Assembly: GCA_025201865.1 (NCBI GenBank)
Contig: MU603060.1
Coordinates: 1-23,034, forward strand
DNA length: 23,034 nucleotides
Direction: 5' to 3'
Source of the DNA: Ramicandelaber brevisporus
Lineage: Eukaryota > Kickxellomycota > Ramicandelaberales > Ramicandelaberaceae
Shown here one piece after another: positions 1 to 9,155 of this stretch. The translations under genes were made by a program, and so were the position numbers. The notes beneath the pieces are model-generated. The model was not told the DNA's origin. It worked only from the letters and a program-made list of their open reading frames with translations, and searched no databases. Position 1 is the stretch's first letter; every line of letters starts with the position of its first letter.

Positions 1-244
1 TGCCAGACTGACATCAATGGAGAGTGGAGGCATGCCGGGATGCAGGTGCTGAGGAACGCGCGGATCGGGGACGGAGCAGCCAGAGCCAGGAGGGCAGCAC
101 TGCGAGTCATCGGTTGATGCGCGAGTAACTGTTGTATTGCCAGCCAAATCACCAATGTTAATGTTGCTCAGAGGAGTGCTGAAGCTTGACAAGAGACCAT
201 GTGTCATCAACTTGGGAATGCCTTGCTGTTGTTGCTGCTGCTGC

Positions 245-290
<46 letters not shown>

Positions 291-1720
291 GATGGGAGAG
301 TGGATGTGGCGCAGATGCAACGGCAGAGATGACAGGCTTGTGCTCCTCACCGGCAAACGCATCATCAATGGAACCGGAGTGCTGCGGTACAGGAACAACA
401 CCCTCCACAACATCCTGGATTATTGGCTCGCTGTTCTTGCAGTGGCGTCTGTTCTGGCGATCCAGCGCTTCCAACAGCAGGCCATCATGACTGACCTTCT
501 CCCAGTAGTAAACCTTTTGCTTCTTGCGATAGCGCAGACACTTGTTGGTGGCCAAAAAGTCCATAAATGTCTCGGCAGCATCAACTTGAACGCAGCCGTG
601 TCCAACACGCAGTGTACGCAAGTTAGAAAACAGAGTCTCGAGGAACTTGCGTCTGTTCAAGATTTGGCGCCGCATGAGTGGAATCACTGGCTCACCATGG
701 AATGTATTCGAGTCAATCTCGGGTGGATGCTCGCACGAGCAGTGCTCACCAGAAGGCGAGTCGCGGTCTGTAGCGCCAGGACTTGACCCATCCAGCTCAG
801 GCAGGTTTTGGGTGCCTGGTGTGGCGTGAATCTTGCACTTGCCGCGCTTGCCAGGACGTCCAGTGCCATAAAAGAACTCAGCACGACGCTCCTCGGCAGC
901 ACTCTCGTTGGGACATTCATCGTACTGCACTCTAAAGCTCAGAATCTTGGCAATATCAAATGCAGTAATGTAGAATCTGTCCTCCCATCTTACGCAGTGA
1001 ACCGTGTCATCCGTTGGCGACAGATGGAATCGAATCATGTTGATATCACCTGTGCACATTGACGGCGCGACCTTCAGGTACCGGCGGAGTGCTTGTAAGA
1101 TGTTCTCACCGCCTCGGGGTTTCAAATCGATGAATCTTGCGTGTAACATGGGTTTGCTGATCGATGGCACTGATATCGCTGTAGCCAGAGTTGGTGTTGA
1201 TGTTCCACTGGCTACTGCTGCCGCTACTGATGTTGCTGCCGTTGCTGTTGTTGCTGCAGCAGTCGTTAATATTGCAGGAGGAGAAGCCACTGAAGAAGTC
1301 TGCGGCAGCAGTGGAAACCCTGTGTTACCACCAGCACCACCGTGTACGCTGTTGATGCTGTTGATGCTGTTTTTGGCTGTCGCGGTTGCTGTGACATTGG
1401 CAGCAGCGGATCGAATGTTCGCAGTTACTGGGACCATCGCGGAGACACTGGAAGGCTGGCCACCATTGACTGGTGGAAGCACAGATGACGAACTACCAAG
1501 CAAGTCGGCCAGAACAAGAGAAGGAACAGCCTGGGGAGATGCTGGTATGGTCAGAGCTGCTGCTGTAGTCGACGAAGCTGATATCGGGGTTGCAGTTGCT
1601 GTAGCCGGCGAGGTTGTTGTTGCTGTTGTTGCTGACAGAGTCCTTAGCAGATCGAACAACTTATCAGTGGCAATCATTGGCGGCTGCAGTGGTTGCTGTT
1701 GCAGTTGTTGTTGCCGCTGT

Positions 1721-1776
<56 letters not shown>

Positions 1777-1860
1777 TTGCTGAAGTAAAAGCAGTCTTTG
1801 TCGCTGAGCCTGCTGCTGATTCAGCAAGCCGCTGATGGCGACGAGGTCACCGTTCATCAT
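1..1860 (-). CDS. STE12: STE12-family transcription factor, 3' end cut by the window edge
   Basis: The minus strand is open for 620 codons from a double ATG at 1860 (sense context GCCGCCATGATG) to the left edge. The first upstream in-frame stop is at 1954-1956, so this start is well supported. Residues about 238-475 match the STE12 DNA-binding domain: VHCVRW (287-292), FDIAKILSFRV (301-311), RRKFLETLFSNLRTL (from 403), RKKQKVYYWEKVSHD (445-459) and LLLEALDR (461-468). The last two blocks are close to the family signature KKQKVFYW..VPHDRLFLDALER. STE12 proteins are nuclear regulators downstream of MAP kinases in mating, invasion and filamentation. Glutamine runs lie at residues 27-48 (22 Q) and 524-546 (23 Q); the segment between the first run and the domain is Ala/Thr/Ser rich. 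An insertion of about 80 residues splits the domain after residue 311. Whether C2H2 fingers follow, as in some fungal homologues, cannot be seen because the C-terminus is missing. Confidence 0.9.
223..291 (-). repeat. CAA/CAG trinucleotide repeat, 23-Gln tract in STE12
   Basis: There are 23 consecutive Gln codons on the minus strand, of which 15 (247-291) are an uninterrupted CAA run. It lies about 50 residues after the DNA-binding domain. A pure run of this length is likely to vary between strains. Confidence 0.9.
1717..1782 (-). repeat. Mixed CAG/CAA repeat, 22-Gln tract near the STE12 N-terminus
   Basis: There are 22 consecutive Gln codons in mixed CAG and CAA. A single Arg and shorter Gln runs follow. 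The tract begins at residue 27, directly after a four-Leu stretch. Confidence 0.9.
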
Positions 1861-1994
1861 GGCGGCAGGTGGAAGTCGAGGAGTGGTCGAACTGTCAACG
1901 CTGATTTTGGCAGCGCCGCTTCTGGTTTTCTGCTGGTCGGTTCCAACTCTTTTTTATTGGAAAGAAAGGTTACAGAATCACCAGCAAGGTGTCT

Positions 1995-2002
1995 TCTATA
2001 TA
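1995..2002 (-). promoter_or_regulatory. Candidate TATA box of the STE12 gene
   Basis: The minus strand reads TATATAGA here, about 135 bp upstream of the STE12 ATG. The same octamer occurs in front of the anion transporter gene at 13186-13193. A CCAAT on the minus strand lies at 2019-2023. The assignment rests on position and consensus only. Confidence 0.4.
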
Positions 2003-2267
2003 ACAGTGGGGCTGGTATATTGGGGGAGAGGGAGGAAGGTGTATGCACAACCAGGCCAGAGCAGTTTGCTTGCAAACAATAGATGATAGCGATTATGGCG
2101 ATGGCAAAAAAAATACTTGGTTTGTGCTCACAAAAAAAAGAAAGAAAAGGAAGGCGGTATAAAAATGGAAATGCAGGCGGCACAGCCAGATGAGAGGTCG
2201 TCGTTGTCGGCGTCGTCGTCGCTGTTGCTGGTCACCCGAACGGGAGGTTATTTTTTTGTTTTCGCAC

Positions 2268-2320
2268 TGTGTGGATGTGTGTGTGTATGTGTGGATGTTT
2301 GTGTGGATGTGCGTGTGTAT
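2268..2320. repeat. GT-rich imperfect microsatellite
   Basis: Alternating GT steps are interrupted by GGATGT. A complementary CA-rich tract lies about 130 bp away at 2447-2478, so the two could pair as an inverted repeat, although composition alone explains this. Confidence 0.8.
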
Positions 2321-2356
2321 CTCTGCGAAGTGGCTAGAGCCTGAATAGAGCCTGAA

Positions 2357-2385
2357 AAGCAAGCAAGCAAGCAAGGCAAGCAAGC
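2357..2385. repeat. (AAGC)n tetranucleotide repeat
   Basis: About seven AAGC units are interrupted by one extra G, in the non-coding spacer. Confidence 0.85.
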
Positions 2386-2811
2386 GTGGCGTTAGAAAAG
2401 TGTATTCTGCTGACAAAGCTGGATGGAAAGAAGACTGACAGAGTTGCACACACACACGCATACGCATGCACACACACGACCACACTAACGCAAGTACACA
2501 CACAGAACCGAGAGACTGCGGCTCAGTGGCGATGACGAAGACTGCTGCATGAGGCAACACCCAGGCACATTCGAATCAAACAGTCGCCTGTTTGTTCGTT
2601 CATTAGCTTATTCATTCTCAATCTGTTGCTGCGCATTTTATCGTGACCAAAATTCTCAATTTATTTAAAATACAAGTCCGCCTTTCCCTTTTAAAAAGCA
2701 AGTAAAATTGCTCAAACTAAATTATCGCCAAGTGCTGCTGTTGTTGTTTTGTTTTGTTTTTATTTCTTTCCAAGTTTGGTTTCAGCTCAAGTTCGGTTGA
2801 AATATAATCCG

Positions 2812-2835
2812 ATCTTCATCTTCATCTTCATCTTC
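2812..2835. repeat. (CTTCAT)n hexanucleotide repeat
   Basis: About four CTTCAT units run into a longer CT-rich stretch up to about 2852, about 840 bp upstream of the ATPase start. Confidence 0.8.
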
Positions 2836-3120
2836 TTTTCCTTCTTCTTCTCCGAAGTTCGAGTTAGTAATCCAAGTTCGCAGTTTCAGTGGTTCCTCGG
2901 CCGTTGGCCATGAATGCGGATATTGAGTTCAACGGGGTTTCCATTTTCTCACGCTTTGACTGCCAGCTTATTATCAGGTCGCGTGCTACCGCGTGCGCGA
3001 GAGTCGCCACCCTTCTATCTCACAAACTCATTCTGCCAAACTGCTGAAGCGGGCCAATGGATGAAGGCATGGCGCAATGATACTGCGAGAACTGAGGATG
3101 TTTCGCTGTGATGGTCACCG

Positions 3121-3128
3121 CACGTGGG
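3121..3128 (+). promoter_or_regulatory. CACGTGGG E-box-type element upstream of the ATPase
   Basis: This is a palindromic CACGTG core followed by GG. The CACGTGGG form is the high-affinity site of the fungal bHLH factor Pho4. It lies about 270 bp upstream of the TATA box. One occurrence can arise by chance, so the function is only suggested. Confidence 0.3.
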
Positions 3129-3270
3129 TACCCATAGCTAGCCGGTGATTGGTGGGGGCTAGAGCTGCTGTTGTTGTTGTTGTGCTCTGTGCGCATATTG
3201 AACGGTGGTTGGCTTTTTGTGGTGGGTGAGCAACTACGTCACTCATCATCCTTCGATTTTTGACAACTGC

Positions 3271-3396
3271 CCAATCACATTTTTGGATTTTTGGCCTTTG
3301 GTTTTGGAGAACTTGTGGTGACTCTTAATGGCTGTCAGTGGCTGTGATGGTGTTTGGACGACCGCCTGCGTAGCCGCCATGAATCCAATATAAATA
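3271..3396 (+). promoter_or_regulatory. Probable core promoter of the ENA-type ATPase (CCAAT + TATA)
   Basis: CCAATCACAT at 3271-3280 is followed by TATAAATA at 3389-3396, a perfect TATA consensus 290 bp before the start codon. A pyrimidine-rich stretch from about 3525 lies between TATA and ATG, as is common in strongly expressed fungal genes. The 10-mer CCAATCACAT recurs upstream of the anion transporter at 12990-12999. Confidence 0.55.
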
Positions 3397-3685
3397 CCTG
3401 AAGGCGGGTTCCGGCTGCGCCGAACTTGGACTTTCGATTCGGACAGAACATCAGCTTCTTTACTTTCTCCAAACATTATTAGCGCGAACTCATCGCCAAT
3501 ATCGCCACCGCCGCCGCCGCTATCATCATATCTTTTTTATCTTTCATCCTTCGACCATCTCCGTCACTCCGTTTCAGCCCTTCATCTTTTGTTTTGGTTC
3601 ACTTTCCGCCACCGCCATTGTGGCCTTCTCTAGTTTACTCGTTTGTTTCTCACAATAGCAATAATACTAATACCGATAATCTCAC

Positions 3686-6600
3686 ATGAGTTCTTCTCAC
3701 CCACCTGCCATTAGAAGCAGTGGTGACAGCAAGTCGCCACATTCTGACGTCCACATCATGGACCGTCCATACCACACTTTTACCATCGACGACGCCATCC
3801 ACATCCTCGCTGCCGACCCAACTGACGGTTTGACCTCTGCCGAAGTCTCTCGTCGCCATGAAGAACACGGCTTCAACGAGTTGACTGGCGGTTCTGGCAT
3901 CTCTCCCTGGCGTGTCCTGTTCCACCAGATCGCCAACATCATGACTCTCATCCTCGTTGGCGCTCTTGTCATTTCCTTTGTTGCCAAGGACTGGTTCGAA
4001 GGCGGCGTCATCGCTGGTATCATCATCTTGAACGTCGGCATTGGCTTCATGCAAGAATATCGCGCCGAAAAGACGATGGACTCGCTGCGTAGAATGGCAT
4101 CGCCAACCGCGCGTGTCATGCGCGACGGCACTCTCCTTACGATTCCGACCCGCGAGGTTGCCATTGGTGATGTTCTGGCGATTGAGAGTGGTGACGTTGT
4201 TGCCGCCGACTGCCGCTTGATCGAGACATTCAACCTGGACATTGACGAAGCCATGCTCACTGGCGAGTCGCTGCCAGTCAACAAGGACACCAATGCCCAG
4301 TCGGACCCAAACCAGCCACTCGGCGACCGCATCAACATGGCGTTCAGCAGCACCACCGTCACCAAGGGCCGTGGTCTCGCTGTGGTTACCGCCATTGGAA
4401 ACCGCACTGAAATCGGCAAGATTGCCAAAACCATCTCGTCCGCCACCGTCTCCCAGCGCACTGTTCTCCAGAAGAGTCTCGACAAGATGGGTCTCGTGCT
4501 GCTGGTCGTTGCTCTCCTGATGGCCGTGGTTGTGTTTGGTGTCAACAAGTTCAAGTTCAACGCTGATATTGCCATCTACGCCATCTCGCTGGCCATTGCA
4601 GTCATCCCAGAAGGTCTTGTTGCTGTTGTGACGCTGACCATGGCGTTTGGTGTGCATCGCATGGCTCAAAACCGCGCTCTTGTTCGCCAGCTCAGTGCCT
4701 TGGAGGCTATTGGATCGGTGACCACAATCTGTTCGGACAAGACTGGCACTCTCACGCAATCAAAGATGGTGGTTACCCGCATGTGGCTGCCGGAGGATGG
4801 ATACTACCGTGTAACTGGCAGTGGCTTCGAACCAACCGGCGAGGTTGTCTTGGAAGGCAACAACATCACTTCATCCACGCTCATGAGCCCCAATCAACAG
4901 CCTGCTGATTTCATCGAGAAGGATCAGGAGCTGGCCCAAACCACCACTGCATTCGTCCTGCCACCTGCTTCTGCCACTGCCTCTGCTGCTCAAGCTCAAG
5001 GTCAAGCCGACGAGATGAACGGCACTGTGATCACTCGCGACACCATGTCTGCCGGTCTGGCCATTATGACTCGCTGCGCTGCTCTTTGCAACATGTCGAT
5101 GATCAAGCCTGCCATTGACGGCGAGGGCTGGGTTGGCATTGGTGACCCTACCGAAGTTGCGCTGCAAGTGTTTGCACACAAGATGAACATGGGCAAGCCA
5201 CGCCTCATCAATCCAACCGGCTCCGATGCTGCTACTCTCTCCAAGCCATGGCTTCTGCTGGCCGAGTTCCCATTCGACTCCACCATCAAGCGCATGTCTG
5301 TTATCTACGAAGAGCCAGTGTCTGGCCGTATTGTTGTGTTCATCAAGGGTGCCACTGAGCGTCTGGCTCCAATCTGCTCAGCTGTCCAGGTTGGCGAGAA
5401 AGTGCAGCAACTTCCAGTCCCTGCCGCCGATGGCGGTGACAATGGCTTGTATGAGCAGTTGTCTGAGCAGGTTGAACGCTTGGCTGCCAATGGCTTGCGT
5501 GTGCTCTCGCTTGGTTACAAAGTGGTTGATCCCGCTGAATTTGACAATGCTGATCCAGACACCTGGCCACGTGAAGAGCTCGAGCGCAACCTCATCTACC
5601 TCGGCATGGTTGGCATCAACGATCCACCACGTGTCGAGTCTCGCCCCAGTGTCATGGAGTGCTACCAGGCTGGCATCAACGTCCACATGCTCACTGGCGA
5701 CCATCCCGCCACTGCTACAGCCATTGCTCGCGAGATTGGTATCCTGCCGTCGTACTACACACAGCAGACCAGCAACGCCATCACCGTTGGCGAACAGGAT
5801 GTCAAGCTGGTCATGACCGCCACCGAGTTTGATGCTCTCTCCGACGAAGAGATTGACCAGCTCCAGGAACTGCCCCATGTCATTGCCCGCTGCTCTCCAG
5901 AAACCAAGGTCAAGATGATTCGCGCACTGCATCGCCGCGGTGCCATCACTGCCATGACCGGTGACGGTGTCAACGACGCTCCATCTCTCAAAATCTCCGA
6001 CATTGGCGTCTCCATGGGTATGCAGGGCTCTGATGTCGCCAAGCAGGCATCGGACATCGTGCTGACTGACGACAACTTTGCCACCATTGTGCGTGCCGTT
6101 GAAGAAGGTCGTCGTATCTTTGCCAACATCCAAAAGTTTATCATGCACTTGGTTGCTGGCAATGTTGCTGAATTGGTCCCACTGGTCGTTGGTCTGGCAT
6201 TCATGGACGCCACTGGCGCATCAGTCTACCCAATGTCACCTGTCCAAATTTTGGTCAACAACTTGCTCACTAGCTCGCCGCCTGCCATGTCCCTTGGTCT
6301 CGAGAGCCTGCACCCAGATACTATGCGCCGTCCACCACGTCCATCTACTGAGGGTCTCTTTACCTGGGAAGTTATCGGCGATATTCTGTTCTATGGTGTC
6401 ACGATGGGCTTGATTACTCTGGCCAACTTTGCCATTGTAGTGTTTGGATACGGTGATGGTAACCTGGGCGAGGATTGCAACAGTCAGCACAGCGATGCCT
6501 GTGAGACCGTGTTCCGTGCTCGTGGTGCCGTGTTTGCCACTTTGACGCTGCTTATCCTCGTCCACGCCTATAATGCTCGTGACATGCGTGAATCTCAGTG

Positions 6601-6985
6601 GCACTGGTCTGGTTTGGGCTCTCGTCTCGTCAGCAACCGCTACCTGCTCTACTCCATTGGCTGCGGCATTCTCATCTGCCTGCTGGCGCTGTACATTCCA
6701 GGTGTCAACCACTCCATCTTCAAGCACTCGCCAATTGGCTGGGAGTGGGGCATGGTGTTTGCATCCATCTTCCTGTTCCTGATCATTGCCGAAACGTACA
6801 AGTTTGCCAAGCGCAAGTGGATGGCCCCGAGATTCCGTGCCAGAACAATGGGATCCATTACTGACCGTGAGACCACCACTGGCACTGCCGTTGAGCGATT
6901 CACCGGCGGCATTCGCAACAAGATGTTCCGTCGCTTTGGCACTACCTCAACTGCCGCTGCCAACACTGTCAACGAAAAATATTAA
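3686..6985 (+). CDS. ENA: ENA-type (P2D) Na+/K+ P-type ATPase
   Basis: This 1,099-residue P-type ATPase has all core motifs: TGES at 192-195 (actuator), IPEGLV from 307 in M4, DKTGTLTQ with the phosphorylated Asp351, KGAT at 554-557 (nucleotide-binding), LTGD at 669-672 and MTGDGVNDAP at 757-766. An N-terminal cation-ATPase domain precedes M1/M2. Assignment to the fungal P2D (ENA) group rests on the C-terminal half: QILVNNLLTSSPPAMSLGLE, then MRRPP, FTWEVIGDILFYG, and the luminal stretch YGDGNLGEDCN followed by VFRARGAVFATLT. These are hallmark segments of ENA sodium pumps. Such pumps export Na+ or K+ across the plasma membrane in exchange for H+ at high salt or alkaline pH. Length fits the family. 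Codon usage is strongly C-ending, suggesting high expression. Na+ versus K+ preference cannot be read from the sequence. Confidence 0.93.
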   Translation: MSSSHPPAIRSSGDSKSPHSDVHIMDRPYHTFTIDDAIHILAADPTDGLTSAEVSRRHEEHGFNELTGGSGISPWRVLFHQIANIMTLILVGALVISFVAKDWFEGGVIAGIIILNVGIGFMQEYRAEKTMDSLRRMASPTARVMRDGTLLTIPTREVAIGDVLAIESGDVVAADCRLIETFNLDIDEAMLTGESLPVNKDTNAQSDPNQPLGDRINMAFSSTTVTKGRGLAVVTAIGNRTEIGKIAKTISSATVSQRTVLQKSLDKMGLVLLVVALLMAVVVFGVNKFKFNADIAIYAISLAIAVIPEGLVAVVTLTMAFGVHRMAQNRALVRQLSALEAIGSVTTICSDKTGTLTQSKMVVTRMWLPEDGYYRVTGSGFEPTGEVVLEGNNITSSTLMSPNQQPADFIEKDQELAQTTTAFVLPPASATASAAQAQGQADEMNGTVITRDTMSAGLAIMTRCAALCNMSMIKPAIDGEGWVGIGDPTEVALQVFAHKMNMGKPRLINPTGSDAATLSKPWLLLAEFPFDSTIKRMSVIYEEPVSGRIVVFIKGATERLAPICSAVQVGEKVQQLPVPAADGGDNGLYEQLSEQVERLAANGLRVLSLGYKVVDPAEFDNADPDTWPREELERNLIYLGMVGINDPPRVESRPSVMECYQAGINVHMLTGDHPATATAIAREIGILPSYYTQQTSNAITVGEQDVKLVMTATEFDALSDEEIDQLQELPHVIARCSPETKVKMIRALHRRGAITAMTGDGVNDAPSLKISDIGVSMGMQGSDVAKQASDIVLTDDNFATIVRAVEEGRRIFANIQKFIMHLVAGNVAELVPLVVGLAFMDATGASVYPMSPVQILVNNLLTSSPPAMSLGLESLHPDTMRRPPRPSTEGLFTWEVIGDILFYGVTMGLITLANFAIVVFGYGDGNLGEDCNSQHSDACETVFRARGAVFATLTLLILVHAYNARDMRESQWHWSGLGSRLVSNRYLLYSIGCGILICLLALYIPGVNHSIFKHSPIGWEWGMVFASIFLFLIIAETYKFAKRKWMAPRFRARTMGSITDRETTTGTAVERFTGGIRNKMFRRFGTTSTAAANTVNEKY

Positions 6986-7423
6986 TCTCATATTTTCGAA
7001 CTTAAAAATAGCATTTCTTCGCTACTTTTCCTTCTCTTTATTTTTTAATAATCATCTATTTTTGTAAAAGTAAGAAAGTAAACAATATCAAGTAAGTAAT
7101 CCAACATTGTAATTTAGGCAGTGAAGTGCATGTTGTTGTTAATGTTGTTGTTGTTGGTATTATTGTAGATTGCAATTTAATCTTCGAATTTTTGTTTATA
7201 TTGCACACGAATGACTCGCCTCTTGTGTGCGCAAGTGAGTTCGTTTTCAACAGTCACAGATTTGACACCGAATAGACCGAAGAACACACTCACTCACTCA
7301 CTCACTCACTCACTCACTCACTCACTCACACTCACCTCCACGCCGACTTGCCCTTCTGTACACACAACACACACACACGTTACGTAGTTTCGTTTTGTAA
7401 ATCACCTTCTCAACCTCCAACAG
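6986..7423. other. Spacer between ATPase and aldehyde dehydrogenase
   Basis: This 438 bp spacer holds an AT-rich ATPase 3' UTR without a clear AATAAA, a GTT-rich stretch at about 7132-7160, a TTTATA at 7195-7200 that could be a weak TATA, and a long CACT repeat. No coding frame is credible. Confidence 0.6.
7287..7329. repeat. (CACT)n microsatellite in the aldehyde dehydrogenase leader or promoter
   Basis: About ten and three-quarter perfect CACT units lie about 95 bp before the start codon. A second CA-rich stretch follows at about 7361-7378. Confidence 0.95.
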
Positions 7424-9034
7424 ATGAGCACTTCCACCGCTGCCGCGGCTGCTGTTGACTCTGCAGAGTCGTACTATACCCCTTTATCCGACATTTCCAC
7501 CACTGTCGATTCTCTCCACAAGACGTTTGCCAGCGGTCGCACTCGCCCACTCGCGTATCGCGCCAAACTCCTCTCTGCTCTGCTCGACGGTCTCAAGGAC
7601 CTCGAATCTGAGCTCGCCAATGCCATCCACGCCGATATGCGCCGTGCACCTGCCCACAACCTCGCGTTTGAAATCTGGGTTGCCCAAAAGGAGTGTCAAG
7701 AATACCTGGACAAGCTCGAGCAATGGGCTGCTCCAGAATCAGTGCGCAGCGAGAGCGTCGCTTTCATTCAAGACACGCTTGAGATCCGCAAAGAACCGCA
7801 GGGTGTTGTGCTGATTGCCGGACCGTGGAATTACCCCGTGCGGTTGCTTGTTTTGCCATTGATTGGCGCGATTGCAGCTGGCAACTGTGTGGTTGTAAAG
7901 CCAAGTGAGATTGCTGTGCATTCGATGCGTGCCATTACCAAGCTTGTTGATGGATATCTCGACCCAAGTGTTGTGCGAGTTGTCAACGGCGCTGTTGAGC
8001 AATCCACCGAGCTGCTCAAATATCACTTCGATCACATCTTTTACACCGGCGCTGGCTCAATTGGCAAGATTTACATGGCTGCCGGCGCTCGTAACCTCTG
8101 CCCCGTGACATTGGAGCTTGGTGGCAAATCGCCCGCCATCATTGATTCTAATCTGGTTGACATGAAGCGTGCTGCTGAACGCATTGTGTGGGGCAAGTTT
8201 ATCAACACATCCCAGACTTGTGTGGCCGTTGACTACATTTTGGTAATGCGCTCCGTCTATCCACGCTTTGTGCAGTTACTGGGCAATGCCATCAAGGGTG
8301 CATTCGGAGCTGATCCAAAGCAGTCGGCAGATTATGGACGTATCATCTCAAAGCGCCATTTCCTGCGTTTGCGCAATGTGCTGGAGCGCAGTGTGGCCAC
8401 TGGGAAGGTAAATTTGGTGGGAAGCTATGGTCAAAAGGTCATGTTGGATGATCTGGACGAGGATGACCTGTACATTCCACCAACAATTGTGTCAGGTGCA
8501 CCAAAAGATGATCCATTGATGGAGGATGAGATCTTTGGGCCAATTCTGCCAGTTATTGTGGTGGACAGTATCCAAGAAGCGGTGGATTATATCAACACGA
8601 AGGACAATCCACTTGCAATGTACATTTTCACCGCCAATACTGGCACCACTGCAAAATACATTTTGGACAACACTCGCTCAGGCGGCGCGGTGGTCAACGA
8701 TACCGCGATGCACATGGCTGCTCCAGAGCTTCCGTTTGGTGGATGCGGTGCCTCGGGCATTGGCGCGTATCATGGCAAGCATACGTTTGAGACGTTTGTG
8801 CATCGCCGTAGTGTGTTGACGAGACAGGCTACGGGTCCGTACAAGCTGGATGCACTGCGGTTCATGCCGCTGACTGGACCGGAAAATGCGTGGAAGCTTG
8901 ATGCCATCAAGACGTTGTTGTATGCACCGCCGCATTCGCAGATGACGGGTGTGCAGCGCGCAGTGAGAATGGTGCCTGGTGTATCAACCGCACTGACTCT
9001 CATCTATGTTCTTCGTCTTCTCATTGGCATCTAA
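7424..9034 (+). CDS. HFD1: Class-3 (fatty) aldehyde dehydrogenase
   Basis: This 536-residue protein has the full ALDH fold of the class-3 / fatty aldehyde dehydrogenase branch. Visible elements are the NAD-binding FYTGAGSIGK, catalytic Glu231 in TLELGGKSP, catalytic Cys266 in SQTCVAVDY, EIFGPILPV, and the class-3 signature PELPFGGCGASGIGAYHGK followed by TFETFVHRRS. The last 20 or so residues (TALTLIYVLRLLIGI end) are hydrophobic, as in membrane-anchored fungal Hfd1 and human ALDH3A2. A location on the ER, mitochondrial outer membrane or lipid bodies is therefore likely. The reaction is NAD(P)-dependent oxidation of long-chain aldehydes, such as those from sphingolipid breakdown, to acids. 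The common GQTC.APDY reads SQTCVAVDY here, a mild change next to the nucleophile. The symbol is by similarity of type; orthology is not proven. Confidence 0.9.
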   Translation: MSTSTAAAAAVDSAESYYTPLSDISTTVDSLHKTFASGRTRPLAYRAKLLSALLDGLKDLESELANAIHADMRRAPAHNLAFEIWVAQKECQEYLDKLEQWAAPESVRSESVAFIQDTLEIRKEPQGVVLIAGPWNYPVRLLVLPLIGAIAAGNCVVVKPSEIAVHSMRAITKLVDGYLDPSVVRVVNGAVEQSTELLKYHFDHIFYTGAGSIGKIYMAAGARNLCPVTLELGGKSPAIIDSNLVDMKRAAERIVWGKFINTSQTCVAVDYILVMRSVYPRFVQLLGNAIKGAFGADPKQSADYGRIISKRHFLRLRNVLERSVATGKVNLVGSYGQKVMLDDLDEDDLYIPPTIVSGAPKDDPLMEDEIFGPILPVIVVDSIQEAVDYINTKDNPLAMYIFTANTGTTAKYILDNTRSGGAVVNDTAMHMAAPELPFGGCGASGIGAYHGKHTFETFVHRRSVLTRQATGPYKLDALRFMPLTGPENAWKLDAIKTLLYAPPHSQMTGVQRAVRMVPGVSTALTLIYVLRLLIGI

Positions 9035-9093
9035 CTAACTAAGTATCAAGTCGCATCGACTCATATCTTCCGCATCTCAAGGTAGTTAAGCAA

Positions 9094-9107
9094 AATAAAA
9101 GAATAAA
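9094..9107 (+). terminator. Tandem AATAAA polyadenylation signals of the aldehyde dehydrogenase
   Basis: Two AATAAA hexamers (9094-9099 and 9102-9107) lie 60 bp after the stop codon. They are in the 121 bp gap between this gene and the convergent DAD1 gene. Confidence 0.6.
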
Positions 9108-9141
9108 AAGTAAAAGAATGTAGTACAAAGTTAGCTTGTTG

Positions 9142-9147
9142 TTTATT
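9142..9147 (-). terminator. AATAAA polyadenylation signal of DAD1
   Basis: TTTATT on the plus strand reads AATAAA on the minus strand, about 9 nt past the DAD1 stop. The transcripts of this convergent pair probably end within about 50 bp of each other. Confidence 0.5.
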
Positions 9148-9155
9148 ATAACTGG

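Larger units (their letters stand above)
1861..3685. other. Divergent intergenic region between STE12 and the ENA-type ATPase
   Basis: This 1.8 kb spacer between two divergently transcribed genes contains no convincing coding frame. The STE12 side has a TATATAGA on its strand. The middle is microsatellite-rich: GT-rich at 2268-2320, GCAA units at 2357-2385, CA-rich at 2447-2478 and TTCATC units at 2812-2835. The ATPase side has CACGTGGG (3121-3128), a CRE-like TACGTCA (3235-3241), CCAAT (3271-3275), TATAAATA (3389-3396) and a pyrimidine-rich leader from about 3525. I found no exact TGAAACA, the yeast Ste12 element, in it. Confidence 0.7.

Noticed and set aside
199-786. Plus-strand frame with a long Leu run
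   Set aside because: It is the complement of the STE12 Gln repeat; the STE12 frame on the minus strand is clearly the coding one.
1004-1783. Plus-strand frame ending in a Cys-rich repeat
   Set aside because: The Cys run is the complement of CAG/CAA Gln codons of STE12.
2093-2560. 155-codon minus-strand frame with Cys/Val and His/Thr runs
   Set aside because: It is generated by the GT/CA microsatellites; no domain is visible.
2910-3047. 45-codon plus-strand frame (MNADIEFNGVSIF start)
   Set aside because: It is short and lacks homology I can recognise. It could be an upstream ORF if transcription starts early, but the TATA box at 3389 lies after it.
3246-3476. 76-codon basic frame on the minus strand upstream of the ATPase
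   Set aside because: It overlaps the ATPase CCAAT and TATA elements, has no recognisable motif, and a frame this short is expected by chance.
3650-4759. 369-codon open frame antisense to the ENA-type ATPase
   Set aside because: It is a shadow of C-ending codon bias on the sense strand. The product shows no domain and is Asp/Gly/His-rich, while the sense frame has all P-type ATPase motifs.
5378-6148. 256-codon open frame antisense within the ATPase
   Set aside because: It is a codon-bias shadow with no family resemblance.
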